Assembly: GCA_030374805.1 (NCBI GenBank)
Contig: JARGSG010000224.1
Location: forward strand, 248,001-312,000
DNA: 64,000 nt
Source: Gracilaria gracilis
Taxonomy: Eukaryota; Rhodophyta; Florideophyceae; Gracilariales; Gracilariaceae
Reading direction: 5' to 3'
Shown: positions 34,700-45,796 of the stretch, piece by piece
Position numbering within the stretch: position 1 is the stretch's first letter
How the letters are laid out: every line of letters begins with the position of its first letter
Position numbers and translations under genes: made by a program
Notes under the pieces: generated by a model
The model's input: only the letters and a program-made list of their open reading frames with translations
What the model was told of the DNA's origin: nothing
The model's database searches: none

Positions 34700-37600
34700 T
34701 TGGATGAGAAATAAGGCTTGGCGGTGGGGTCTCGATAGAACCGATTGAGATAGAATCGGTGAAAGTGCCAGTGTAGACGAGAAGTGAAGGGAGGACCGGG
34801 GTAGTTCTGGCGGAGAACATGAACGGAGCCGAGGGTGGAGGAAGAGAGGATGAGTCCATACCAAGGGGAAGCGTTATCGGAAGTGGAGTGGGTAGAGATG
34901 GGAACTGGGTGGATGGTGTGGTTATGTTCGTCGTCTGTTGCCCACCGGAGGCAAACGCAGTTGAGGATGAGATCGACGTCGTCGCTGGGTGGGACGGGTT
35001 CCATGAATTGGACGAAGGCAAACTCCTTCGGAGAAGAAGTTGAAGAAGGAAGGGCCAAACGAAGAAGGGGGATGAATTTGGAGACCCAGACGATGGATGT
35101 GGAGGGGGGGAGGTGGAGCCGGCGACGAGAACGCGGGAGAACTTTGGGGACTTGGATGGACCGAAGGAGGGGGTGGCAAAAATTCGTTGAATGATGGGGA
35201 CAGGAGGATCCTGGAGGGTGAGCTCGTTTCGTTCTGTGATTTAGTTGTCGAGTGTTGGGATGTAACCGCCAACGACGTAACCGGAGTTGACTATTGTGAG
35301 TCGAGCCTGACGGAGGGCGGGGGAGTTGTCAGTGAGTTGTAGGACTTCGAGAGAGAGGGTGATAAAGGATGGGAGGGCGTCTCTTCCGAATTGCACAAGA
35401 ATGGATAGGGTATCGGGGGGGAAGAGGTCTTGAAGAGATTTGTGAGAAAGGTGAGGATTGGAGCGAATGAATTTGTGAGCAGTGATTAGGTCAGCGAAGG
35501 AGATGTGTTTGCCATCACGGACGAAACCGGGTTCTCGGGATTGGAGGGGGGAAGCGCGGCCAGGGGAGGAGGAGGTGAGGGAAGGGTTTGTGGAGACGGG
35601 ATTCTAGTTCTTGATGGCGTTCGAGCGGTGGATGGCATGAATGGTTTCTTGATGTGCGGTGGACCTGCGCTTTGCGGTATTGGAATAGTGGGACTTGAAG
35701 AGGGTGTGGACGTGCTCGAATATGCCGGCATAATTAAAGTGGAGACCTCCGAAGCGGCGAATGTCCTCGAAAATGTGGTAGAGGATGTAACTTGAGGGTT
35801 CCGAGGCTGAAAGTGTGGTGGGCGCCAAGGACGAGTACGGCTGTGCGCTTGAAGGAGCGGATTTGGTTGTGGCGGTCGGTGAGGCCGGCGTCGGTCCATT
35901 CGGTGAAGGTGTTGTATCGCATGGAGGCGAGGAGGAGGTCTGAGTACTTGGAGAAAACGGAAGTGATGGGAGCTGAATCGACTTCGTCACAGCATCGGTC
36001 GAAGAGGGCGCCGATGAAGGGGAGACCATGTCGAGTGCGTGGTAGTCTTTTGTTTCGAGCATACCACGCAAGCCGTCGGTAGTGAAGAAGGCGTTGAGAG
36101 TTTGACCGCTGTCGGAAGTGGAGAAGTCGATGTGGAGTCCGTTTGCGGGGGAGTGCTTTTCGATGGCGGGGAGAATGGCGTTTGAATGCTTGTGGATGGA
36201 AGTGCGAACGGAGTTGAAGGGGCGACGGGACTTGGAGGAACGGGGGTGGTGAAGAGTGCCTCTGAACGAAGTCTCTCGATGGCGGCGAGCTTGATGAGCT
36301 TGGAGACGCCGAGGTGGAAGTTGTGGAGTGGTTCGAAGGTGAAAATGTTGTAAGGGGAGAGGAGTGGGGTGATGTTGAGAAGAGGGTATGATTAGAAGAG
36401 GGAGGAGTTCTTTGCGAGGGAGAGGGAGTGGAGGGCTTCAACGGCCTTTTCCTTTGTGTTGCGGGGGATTCTGCGCTTACGAGCGAGGAAAGCGTCTTGT
36501 GATTGTTGGAGGAGAGTGAAGTATGACTTGCGTGCGGCGAGGGTGTGGTGCTGAGTTCGGGGAGAAGGGGATCGAATGTGTAGGGGAAGGTCTGTGCGGG
36601 AGACGGTACATCTATGACAAAGATGTGGGGGGCGGGTTCCGTGGGAGATGGCGAGTATGTCTTTTGCTTCGAGGATGTCGGCGCAGTAGCTGGCGATGAT
36701 TGGGTGACAGTGGCAGAGAACGTCCTGGCGTCATGGAAGGGGAAGCCGTTGAGACCGGAGGAGAGGAGGGGGCCGAGGAGGTTGGAAATGGAGAGCTGAA
36801 TCAGTTCTACTTTGTTGTGGCGGGGGATGTGAGAGGAGATTTCAGGGATGGAGTCGTGGTCTTGGGAGGGGTTGGTTGAAAGGAAGGAGGTTGGCAAGTA
36901 TCCAAGAAGGGTGAGGTGTTCGGTGCTGCACTTGCGACGGAAGGCATCGGAGAAGTTGAGAAGGGTAATGTGAAGAGGGTAGGAGGTGATGGAAGAGGAT
37001 TCGGGGCAAATGGAGGTCTTTTCGGAGTAGATTTCGACCAAGCCGATGGAGGAGTCGATACCGGTGGAGTCAGGGGTGTGCCAGATGCAGGAGTCGTTGG
37101 AGGAGTGCATGATTGCGGCTTTGAGGGCGGGGACTGCTTTTTTTTCGAGGGTGGAGGCCATGGGTTGGGCGAAAGCGGGAGAGCCGGAAGGGTTTGTGTG
37201 GGAGACGGGGTTGAAGAAGGTGTTGTGGAAGTGTGCGAGGGCGAGTTGTTGTTTGAGGACCTGGATGGGGTCCTTTCGGAAGTTGGTGGTGGAGAACAGC
37301 TGCTGTGGGTCGGAGAGGGTGGTGGGAGCGAAGCCGATGTTGCTGACACGATGCTGGAAGAGGTGTTTCTGCAGCTCGAAGCACTGGGTGGCGGAGAAGA
37401 CGGCGTTGTGGATGGCGGATTTGGAGAAGGCGGGGTCGTGGAGGAGGGAGATGGGTTCGTCAGCCTTTCGGAGGCCGAGGGAGGAGGCGATGGGAGAGAT
37501 GTAGAGGACCATGCGTTCGAGGTGGAGGTTGTTGAGGAGGGGGAGGGAAGGGGGAGGAGGGGGAGGAGGGGAGGGGGAGATGGAGCAGACGGGGGTGGGG

Positions 37601-37897
37601 GCGATGTGGTAGGCGTCCTGGGTGTGGAGGGAGAGGGAGAGTTGCTGGTGGTGGTAGGAGTCGTCGTCTGCGATGGGGACGTTGTCTGAAGGGCGGTTTG
37701 TGGGAAGGAGAGGTGTATGGAGGTGGGGGGGTAGACTTGTGACGCTTGATGCGTGGGGTGAAGTGAAGGAGGCCTCCCCCTGGGGAGAGGAAACGCTTGT
37801 TTAGGTTGAGGCGATTGGGGCATCTCCTCTGGTGCCTTTGGACGGCGGGAATGGTGCGAGCGAAGAGGGAGCAGCCTTCAAAGCAGCAGTTTGGCAT
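34700..37897 (-). pseudogene. Plavaka/KDZ-like transposase (copy 2, broken)
   Basis: ATG at 37897 starts with a finger CFEGCSLFARTIPAVQRHQRRC. An open stretch from 37512 carries ERMVLYISPIASSLGLRKADEP, SCIWHTPDSTGIDSSIG, VEIYSEKTS, LLGYLPTSF and LSSGLNGFPFHDA. After a one-base frame change near 36730 the frame continues with CHCHPIIASYCADI, the knuckle CHRC and EKAVEALHSLSLAKNSSLF, then FIGALFDRC and a TAG at about 35608. Beyond that, MEPVPPSDDVDLILNCVCLRWATDDEHNH aligns with copy 1. The end is uncertain (34700-34720). The damage here is lighter than in copy 1 in the first half. By family knowledge the protein would bind the GCTAGTT end motifs and cut both ends; this is inference. Confidence 0.7.
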
Positions 37898-38229
37898 GGC
37901 GGGGAAGGTTGGGGGGGGGGGGAGGGGTGTTGGAGAGGATTAGGGGTACGTAGTGGGCAGCGTAATATGGCGCACGGACGGTGGGACAGAGTGGTTGGGA
38001 TGATTGCACGTGACTCGAAGGCGTTTCATATATTTAGTATACGAATGCCTGAAGTGAAAGGTGTTGACTAGTGAACCGATCTTTTCAAACTGAAAAGGTA
38101 TTCGATCTATTTGTATACTCCTATTCCTATTCGATAAACAGCTATTTAAGTTTCTATCTAAGTGTCTATCTCGCTATTCACCCCCGTATACATGAACGTA
38201 GGTGACACTAACACACTTACATTGTGCTG

Positions 38230-38445
38230 CGAAACCACCATAAACGAAAGAAGTATGCTAGTTTACCTTCCATCCAAACTAGCAAAGGTGGAAACAATTT
38301 GGGATAATTCTTTCGAGGAAAACTAGCACAAGTGGAAAGGGGGAAATATTTTCGGAAATTAACACTTCCAAATTTGGATAATTTCACCGGTTTTTCGTTC
38401 GTTTTAATTCGGTCATTTTTGACCGCCGAACTAGCATTCCGATAA
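38230..38445. repeat. Right terminus of copy 2
   Basis: AACTAGCATTCCGATAA ends at 38445. GCTAGTTT (38257), AAACTAGC (38276), AAAACTAGC (38319) and the terminal motif (38429) form the subterminal array. The next bases, CACCGATG, resemble CGTCGATG before the left end. Confidence 0.85.
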
Positions 38446-38447
38446 CA

Positions 38448-41400
38448 CCGATGAATGGAGGAACCGTTGGGGCCCGCCAGACCTGCCGTAGGGTCGATGG
38501 TCACAGCCTTCGGACCTGAAGAAAATAATCCATCGGTAGGAACGCTATCGTTAGGCGTACTTAGAGAGCGGTCGGCCACAACCCCCTTCGAGGATGGACC
38601 ATTGGTAACGGCATCACCACTAGAGGGAGGAGTCGCTGTCTCCCACGCTGCAGCTGGTACAAAAGAAACTGCATCGGAAGTGGGTCACGTACCATTGGTT
38701 CCCGCTTGAGATACACTTAGAGATGATGCCACTGGAGCGCGCGAGACGTGGTCAATCGTCACGGTATCCTCCAGGCCATCTTTCTCGATCGCAACCGTGT
38801 GGTTAGACGATCGCAAAACCTTTAAAGGGCCAATGGACTTCGGCAGGAGCTTCCTAGAAGCCAATTCCATTTCATCCAATTATTTATCCGGCGGTGCCCG
38901 GTCCAGATAGACCATTTATTCAGCCCTAAAAGAGGGTGTGTGTCGGACGTTCTTGTCAAAGTCCGCCTTGTACCTGAGCTGGGCTCGCGAGAAAGTGCTG
39001 TTAGCCGTCTGGAGAATATCATCGATCCGTCGGCGGGCACACCTCTTACCCTGCGTAGAAGTCATACCTTCGGTAATGTCTTGAGAGAACCATGACAAGT
39101 TTGAACATCCACCGCCAATGGTAAAGGCTGACGAGTTAAAGTCGAGTAGAATGGGTTAGTGCCAGTGGACTTGTGCACCTGGGTATTGTATGAATAAATC
39201 AGTGGTCCTGCGTAGTCTTCCCAATCCCACTGGTGCTCAGCAGTTTAGCGTACCAAACGGTTAACAAGTATCCTGTTAAAGCGTTTGGCCTGGCCATTGG
39301 TTTGTGGATGGTACGCCGTCGTGGTCACCTGCTTGATGCCAAGTGTAGTGCAGATGTGAGAAAAGAACTTCGACACGAACTGATTGCTCTTACTCGTTAG
39401 GAGGTACGGAAAGAGACCATAAGAATAGACCCATGGGTAAGAAAGGCCATTGCAACATCCTTTGCGGTGATATTTCTCAGCGGTAGTGTCCTCGTGGTCT
39501 TTGTAAACCTGTCAGTAATAACCAGAATAAACTGATTCCCACGGACAGACTTCGGTTAAGGCCGTAGGATGTCCATCGCGATGAACTCTAATAGTCCAGC
39601 TGTTGGGGAAAACTTGAGCTTTGCCTGATGGCGTGCTCGAGTCCCACGGACCTTGGGGCAGAATGGGCAATTCTTCAATGTATCTCAAAGATCATTTGCC
39701 ATGAAAGGATAATAAAAGTGCTTCCTAAGGGTTTGATACATGCGAGTACCTCCAGGATCACCGGCAAACCGCGGGTGGTGTGCAAAGTCGAGAAACCGTG
39801 CTTTTAGGGCTTTCGGGATGACTTTCCGAATAGAACCATCTAAAAAAGTCCTCTAGCCAAGTAGTCCAAACCGGTCAAAGCCAAACATACATCCCTTGGT
39901 GCCGACGAGTGTTGCCTTTCCTTTGCAGAACTCATCTTGTTTCTGAGCCTGTAAGAGATCTTCCAGTGTAATTGGAAACAGTTCCTTTTCCTCTGGCACA
40001 ATAGCATGAGCCTCCAATTCCAGTTCTTCGTGATAAAATTCCTGCGGCCAGTCCACCAAATAAACTTCAGTCGGATCGACTTCGCTGTCAGCGCATTGCA
40101 CCGTAGCCAACAGGACTTCATCGTCTGCATCTGTTTCGTACCCATCGAGGTTTGGCTTCGGTATTTCGTCACCTAAAGCGGTATCATCACCACCGTCGGT
40201 AAGTTTGGGACTTAGTGCATCCACCGCTTGGTGCTTTACTCCCGGCATGTAGGTAACATCGTATTTGAACTCGGACAGCCTTAGCCTCCATCGGGCTAAC
40301 CTACTGGACGCATCTGTCATATTCAGTAGCCAAAGAAGGGAGTGGTGGTCTGTCCTGATAGTGAATCGAACTCCCTCAAGGTAGGGCCTTATGGTCAGCA
40401 CTGCTCACACGATAGCGAGGCATTCCTTTTCAGTTGTACTGTACTTCCTTTCGACCTTGTTGAGGGTCCTGCTCCAGTAACCAATTGGCTGGTAATCCTT
40501 GAAGGATTCATGTTCTTGTAAAAGAGCATACCCAATCTGACCAGCGGAAGCATCTTTGCCCAAGATGTAAGTTTTGTCCGGCTCTAGCAATGCCAGTATT
40601 GGGGGTTCAGAAGCTTGCCTCTCAAGGTTTGAAACGACTCGTATTGTTCATTCGTTAGGCAATCGAATTCCGATGGTGTACCGTTCTTGATCATATGATT
40701 GAGGGGTCCAGCAATCTTAGAGAAGCCTTCGACAAACCTATGGTAGACATTGCTTAGCCTTAGGAAGGAACGAAGTTCAGTGTGAGTCCTCGGAGGTTTC
40801 GCCATACGGATTGCATCCGTTGTTCTTTGGCGACTTCTAACTTCCCAGGGTGAACCACGTGGCCAAGATAATCAACAGAGCCCTGGAAAAGGAAACACTT
40901 TGATAGCTTCAGAGCTATCCCGGCCTCACGTAAAATCCTCAGGACAGGCCTTTCATGAGCAAAGTGTTCCCGAATGCATTTCGAAAAGATGATTACGGCA
41001 TCCAAGTGAACCAGAGCGAATTTCTACTTGACTCTAGACACGATTATATCCATAGCCCGCTGGAAGGTTGCCGGTGCGTTCATTAAAGCAAAGGGCATCC
41101 GGGTGAAACGAAACAATCCCTCGTGGGTTGTGAACATGGTAAGGGGCTTCGCGTCGTCATCAAATGGTATCTGCCAATAGCCCCAATTGGCATCAAGCGT
41201 GGTTAACACCGTTGCCTTACCTAAGAAGTCGAGGCAGTCATCCATCCGAGGGATGGGATAGCCTTCCTGTTTTGTCATTGAGTTAAGCCTTCGGTAGGCA
41301 ATACAGAACCTAATGGAGCCGTTCTTTTTCGCCACGAGAACGAATGGACGTGCCCACTGGTATTCGCGCGGAGGGGAGGGCTCAATGAAGTTAGCCTAAC

Positions 41401-42400
41401 GCATCTTTTTCAGTTGCTCAGCTACGATGTCGTGTCTTTTAAGGCCTGTGTGGTATGGGTGTTGATAAACCGGCTTCGCGTCGTCCTTAAGGTCTATGCG
41501 GTGCTTCGTTGCTCGTACCTTTCCAAGTTGGTCTAACCACATGGACTTGAATTCCCTGAGGAGCTCGATAACCTGAGGACGATAGGCTTTGAATTCTTTC
41601 CGGAGGTTTACCTCCCCCCTCACAACCCTCGAAGTCCTCGTCGAGGGTAGAGATAAGGTCGTTTCACGAGTTTTCCATCACAGCAATTAGGGCAGGAAGG
41701 GCAATTCCAATAATGTGCCTTTTGGTAAAGGTACCGGGCGGTGCCGGAATTTGTTCATTTTAACCAAGAAGAGAACCTTCGGTCTGCAGTCCGTGATTCC
41801 ATTGACCATAATAGAAAGGTGACGCTGAATCATTTTAGAGCGATTCTGAAGCGTCACCAGCCCAGCAGTCTCACATTGTGCGAGAGCAGCTATTTGTGTC
41901 ATAGGAGGTATGGTAGTCGCCTTAGACAACCGACCCTTATCAGAGACAGTGTATTGTGCAAGCAGAGGGCGACGGGAATTGGCTTCGGGACCCTATTTGG
42001 AACCGATAATAGCCACAGAACGGGTGCGGTAGAAAGATACCTTCCGGAGACCGAAGTATATCGCTTTGACGTAGCGGTCGATAAAAGTAGTTCCAAGAAG
42101 ACACTCTGCGCCTAAGGTAGGACATCAAGAACCAGGTACGAACTTCGTGCTCACAAATGGGTGACCTGCAGGTTGAACCTGCAGGTCACCCATTTGTGAG
42201 CAGAGAGGCATGATTCCTTTAATTACAAAGGTCTCTTAGAAGCATCAGTAACTCTTGGAGACCTCTTTAACCCCAGCTCCTGCTCCCAACCGACCGGCAA
42301 AACCCTTGGATTAACTAGGTTTGGACCTGCCCCTGTGTCCAGAACGCTTGTCACGACCCGATACCTAGAGGTAGTACGTCCAATAGTGTGTCGCATTCTT
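38448..42400 (-). pseudogene. Element B pol: protease, reverse transcriptase, RNase H, integrase (5' part)
   Basis: Reading downwards: VLDTGAGPNL at about 42350 (aspartic protease); FVLVAKKNGSIRFCIAYRRLN, LTTLDANWGYWQIP and FTRMPFALMNAPATFQRAMD at 41330-41030 (RT). The YxDD motif has become HLDAVIIFSK at about 41000, so the second catalytic Asp is lost. Next are ILGKDASAGQIGYALLQE and FTIRTDHHSLLWLLNM (RNase H, 40560-40340), YHPQTNGQ at about 39300 (end of the integrase core) and VLRSSNHTVAIEKDG near 38810. Frame changes and stops are frequent, especially in integrase (39800-39100). The gene is cut at 38447 by transposon copy 2 and resumes at 19452. Confidence 0.85.
42148..42202. repeat. Perfect 55-bp palindrome inside pol
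   Basis: The left arm is 27 bp (42148-42174, TGCTCACAAATGG...GCAGGTT), then one G spacer, then the exact complement (42176-42202). It interrupts the coding region between protease and RT, where the flanking sequence is otherwise degraded. It is most simply a fold-back duplication or assembly artefact. Confidence 0.95.
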
Positions 42401-44598
42401 CAGTTTTCCTTTCGAAGGATACAAATTGGCGCATCCCATTCGGCTTTCATTTCATTACACCATTGATCTAGGCTTCTCTTATCATCCAGTAGTTTCTGAG
42501 CTTTAGTTTGCGAAGGAGAGTATGGTTCCAGCGAGGGATTCTGTTTATCTTCGGCAGTGGGGCGGTAGTTCTCTGAGGGGCGGTAAAACATTCCTTCCGA
42601 TCTTCGTGCCTGGTAGTTCTCATTCCTTAAAGCTAGGAGTTTTTCTTGCGTTCCCTTTGGGAAGGACTTCATGCATTCACAAGGGGTAACCTTGGACAAG
42701 CATATATAGCAAGCTTGAGGAGCGCGTTGGAAGAAATCTCTACGTGGCTGGATTGGTGAGTGCCTTGGCTGACCTGAAGGGGCGATTGTGCCAGTGCTAG
42801 TGGAAGGGTTCAACGGGGCACCGGAAGGAGCTGAACCAAAGGACACGGCGAGCACGTTTCCTTCGTTCTCGTACTAACCCAAGGCAGTGCTGTCCGAACT
42901 CTCAACTATATTGGCATGGAAACTGTTTCGCACATGAGAGGCTCTTCCTTTGGTTTCATGATCGCTTGCCCGACGTGAAGTCCTATACATCTTGCCATAA
43001 CATTCGGCTTAATTCACCAATTGCCTATAGGAGAGACTCGAATGATCCATATGGTGATTGCGAACGTGCGTCCTAATGGCAGGCAGCAGTCCAGCGTTGA
43101 AGAGCAGCTTCAACCTGTTCTCGGAGAATAAGCTCCCACATCTATAAGCCCTTCTCCAGAAGTTGTCGGCGTAATCCTTCTCGGTCATGTTCGAGCTCTG
43201 CCTGTAAAAATTCAAATCTTGATGAGCGTCCATGATGACGTCGTTCGTCGCGTATGTTTCCAATAGGTAGTGAACTACTTCTGGATAGGACCAGAGTAGT
43301 TCCCGATCGGGTGCATCGACGGGATCATTGGTAACAGAGATCTTAGAAACCACATGGTCGTGCGCTTGCCCATGAAGGAGAAACTGAAAAAGATACAGAG
43401 CGGCTCCCTCGTGGACACCCTTCCGATCACGGGCCGTACGGAAGAGACTGAGGAACCTAAGAATGGAAATGGGGTCGGATCCCGAATACTTTTCCGTTAT
43501 GGTTAGCTGCATCCATTTGGCCCATTTGGCGACCTTTTTGGCCACCGAGCACGAGTACCGCGCCGATCGATCAGCCTGGCGGTAGGTGCGATAATCCAAT
43601 ACTCTCTTGAAGGGTTCATTGGTTGTTAACAACGGTTTGAGGCGTCGAACAGCCACCTCATCCGTTTCTAAGCCACTGGAGTTCGACGAATCCAAATCGC
43701 ATTCGCTATCGCTGGAATTCCTCCGGCTTTTCCTCAGATTCTTCGACTTCTTCCTACGGTCAGCACTCTTGAATTCCATTGGTTGCTATTCATCTTCAGC
43801 ATCAAATCCAAGGGGATTATGGGGTCGCAGAGCCCGGTTGTACCTTACGGACTGCACGTCCATTAGGCCTTTTTGCTGGAGAGGTTTTCTTTCTCTCCAT
43901 GAACGAACGTCCAATTGGTGTACCTGCGGTTGAATCCGGCTAGGAACTGGCAAAGCAGCTGCTCCCGGTGGTTCGGAACGAGGTTGCCGAACGGATACCA
44001 ACGGATTACTTTTAATATGTCCCTCGGAGGGCTTGGTGCCTACCTGGCGGGTTACTTCACGGCTAATACCCATGGCTAAAGATTCCAAAATTGAGGTGGA
44101 CTCTAGAACCTTCGGGAGGACAGGCTCAGCCAATTGGTAGGCATGTTCTGCGAGGGCGACTGTGACCCGGGGATCCACTAGGGTCTCGAATCGAGCGTCA
44201 AGAATCTCTCCAACTCGCGGCCAAAGGAGGTCTGCAAGTCCATCAGTAGCAACTGTTCCAACGGTTTCTTGCTGTCCTGCCTGTGGCGTGTTGAGCTGCG
44301 AGCGGTACTCGTCGAGCCTTCCCCGGAGTCGCTTGGTCAGAGAGGCGTCACGAGGGATTCTCTCGGGGTTGTCTACCGGAGTGAGGAGATTAGCCTGTGG
44401 CTGTGAGCGTGTGCTTCTACGGTCACTTGTGTTGCAACTGGAAGGTCCGGTGACAGCAGCGGGTAGCGGTGAAGTGGCACTAACTTGAGCCACAGGTGTC
44501 CGGGGGTCGTCCTGTATGGGTTGATTGTTATCCGTTATGGCGGCTGCTTTCATTGCCGTTCCGTCGGTAGTCCTCATCCAATGATAGAATTCTGGCAA
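42400..44598 (-). pseudogene. Element B gag
   Basis: One reading frame runs from the ATG at 44598 (MPEFYHWMRTTDG) to about 42400, with in-frame stops near 43784, 43007 and 42860. The N-terminal part is Pro/Gln/Ser-rich. The centre (43779-43009) has a Lys/Arg/Ser patch and a capsid-like helical domain (WAKWMQLTITEKYSGSDPISILRFLSLF, LLHGQAHDHV, FYRQSSNMTEKDYADNFWRRAYRCG). The C-terminal segment has CYICLSKVTPCECMKSF, a cysteine cluster at the place of a zinc knuckle. It aligns with the plus-strand gag of element A at 12715-13460. Confidence 0.75.
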
Positions 44599-44640
44599 AT
44601 TCTTCTTTCCTAAGACGCGATGTCAATCGTCCGTGCGGAA

Positions 44641-44658
44641 TTCTAGTTCGGGAGACCA
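44641..44658 (-). promoter_or_regulatory. Primer-binding-like site of element B
   Basis: On the minus strand TGGTCTCCCGAAC follows the 5' LTR after five T. It has the usual TGG start and the CCCGAAC core seen in many tRNA-primed retroelements. The exact tRNA cannot be named from this window. Confidence 0.5.
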
Positions 44659-44663
44659 AAAAA

Positions 44664-45135
44664 TGTAGTATAGTTCGACGGTGCACTAACCACGGGGAGA
44701 AGGTCCAGAGGATAGGGGCCAATTGCGAGACCACCGGTATGGCGGTGCAATGGATGGGCGCTAACTGTCGTTCCTAGAGGAGAGGACGTGCAACGTAGCG
44801 ACGGCTTGTACACCTTAAGGCAATAACACTACTAACCAAGGAGGCTAAAAGTAGTCAAGATGGTCTCTGAATTTACCGCAGGAGGGAGGCGCAGCTCGAA
44901 CAGCCTAAATATTGCCCGCAAGGCGCCTAGACCTCTAGAGTCGTGCACTGTAACGCGGTGCACTACGTGTACAACTATACTACCTATAGTACAAAAACTA
45001 TTAATTAGAAATTAAATAACCATCGGGGGCCTGCCAAAGGTCACGTGTGCAGTGCGTGAAGACATACTAGCAATGGCACCAGCCTCGGGGGCCACTTCCA
45101 GTGGGGAGTCATCCAAAGGGGCACATATTATTACA
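44664..45135 (-). repeat. 5' LTR of chromovirus B
   Basis: It starts TGTAATAATATG and ends ACTATACTACA on the minus strand, with matching TGTA/TACA tips. It aligns over its length with 15432-15905. GCAGT at 45136-45140 is the target duplication. Confidence 0.85.
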
Positions 45136-45148
45136 GCAGTGAGTAGAA

Positions 45149-45409
45149 TGTTGCACGTGTACGTGTGCAGGCCGCCCTTCTCGGGGATATATAAGATTAA
45201 TTATATCTATCTATATATTTAGTTATTACACTACCGTGCAGGACTGCCGACCACCACTGCCTAGGTGTGTGAGTTCAGGCCTTCTCGATCAAGTAAGCAC
45301 GAACAAGCGAGTGTTCGGCTCTGACTCAGGAACCCGGGTGCACGATTTACTACTTGCGGAGAATCGGTTCCTTTAGTAGGACTAGTCATCCAGCTCAGGA
45401 AGCCAACAG
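45149..45409 (+). repeat. Candidate LTR of element A
   Basis: A 261-bp stretch begins TGTTGC and ends CAACA, contains the TATA box ATATATAAG (45186-45194), and is preceded by a purine-rich GAGTAGAA. If element B is removed, the left flank ending at 15431 joins directly to this sequence. It would then be the 3' LTR of the plus-strand element A. No second copy is in the window to prove it. Confidence 0.35.
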
Positions 45410-45796
45410 CACCACTTGCCACCAATATTGCGTGTTTCACCAGTGTTTCTGTACTGTTTTCTTCGCGGTTTAGTAGGTTTCGCTCACTCCGATTACCGGT
45501 GTTGCCTGTTTGCCCTCGCCTCCTTTTTCTTACCTGGTCTCGCATCCCGCGGCCCACGGTACCACTCTTGTGAGGACCATCTTCTTTGGGTGACGTCATC
45601 GATCCACCCCACGGTTTATTACTACAATCACGACTCCTCGGCTCCCTGACATTTTCGCTTCGCTTGTCGAGACGGTGGGTTCCGGTCTTCCAACCGGTTA
45701 ACGCACCCATCCTGCGAGGGGCTCTCTTTTCTCATCAACTCCACCTGGGAGGAAGATACAGAACGTCTTCGTGTGTTTTTCCCGTCTGGGTTTGCA

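Larger units (their letters stand above)
19455..38445. mobile_element. Giant Plavaka/KDZ-like DNA transposon, copy 2 (complete, about 19 kb)
   Basis: The ends are perfect inverted repeats: TTATCGGAATGCTAGTT at 19455-19471 and its complement at 38429-38445. The match extends one or two bases outward and, with two mismatches, over eight more (CGTCGATG on the left, CACCGATG on the right). Those eight bases could equally be an imperfect 8-bp target duplication, the size known for KDZ/Zisupton-type elements. Subterminal GCTAGTT motifs occur five times on the left and four on the right. Contents in order: coiled-coil gene (-), Rossmann gene (+), dioxygenase-ended gene (-), palindromes, methyltransferase-SET (+), basic coiled-coil gene (+), transposase (-). 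It lies inside the pol gene of chromovirus B. All genes show damage, so this copy is probably immobile on its own. Confidence 0.85.
15432..45135 (-). mobile_element. Ty3/gypsy chromovirus (element B), minus strand, interrupted by transposon copy 2
   Basis: Read on the minus strand: 5' LTR (45135-44664), a primer-binding-like site starting TGG (44658), gag, protease (DTGA), reverse transcriptase, RNase H, integrase (HPQTNGQ at about 39300), a 19-kb insertion of another transposon, chromodomain, an antisense ORF, a G15 polypurine tract and the 3' LTR (15905-15432). GCAGT flanks both ends. The two LTRs have visibly diverged from each other, so the insertion is not recent. All protein-coding parts contain stops or frameshifts. 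Without the insert the element would be about 10.7 kb, long for a chromovirus because of the 3-kb region between chromodomain and 3' LTR. Confidence 0.85.

Noticed and set aside
36916-37689. Long Gly/Glu/Val-rich plus-strand ORF
   Set aside because: It is the complement of the Pro/Ser-rich transposase region; the minus strand has motifs conserved between both copies.
1-38445. The two giant-element copies as a plain segmental duplication
   Set aside because: Similarity stops exactly at inverted terminal repeats and the flanks differ (gag of element A versus pol of element B), so two transposition events fit better.
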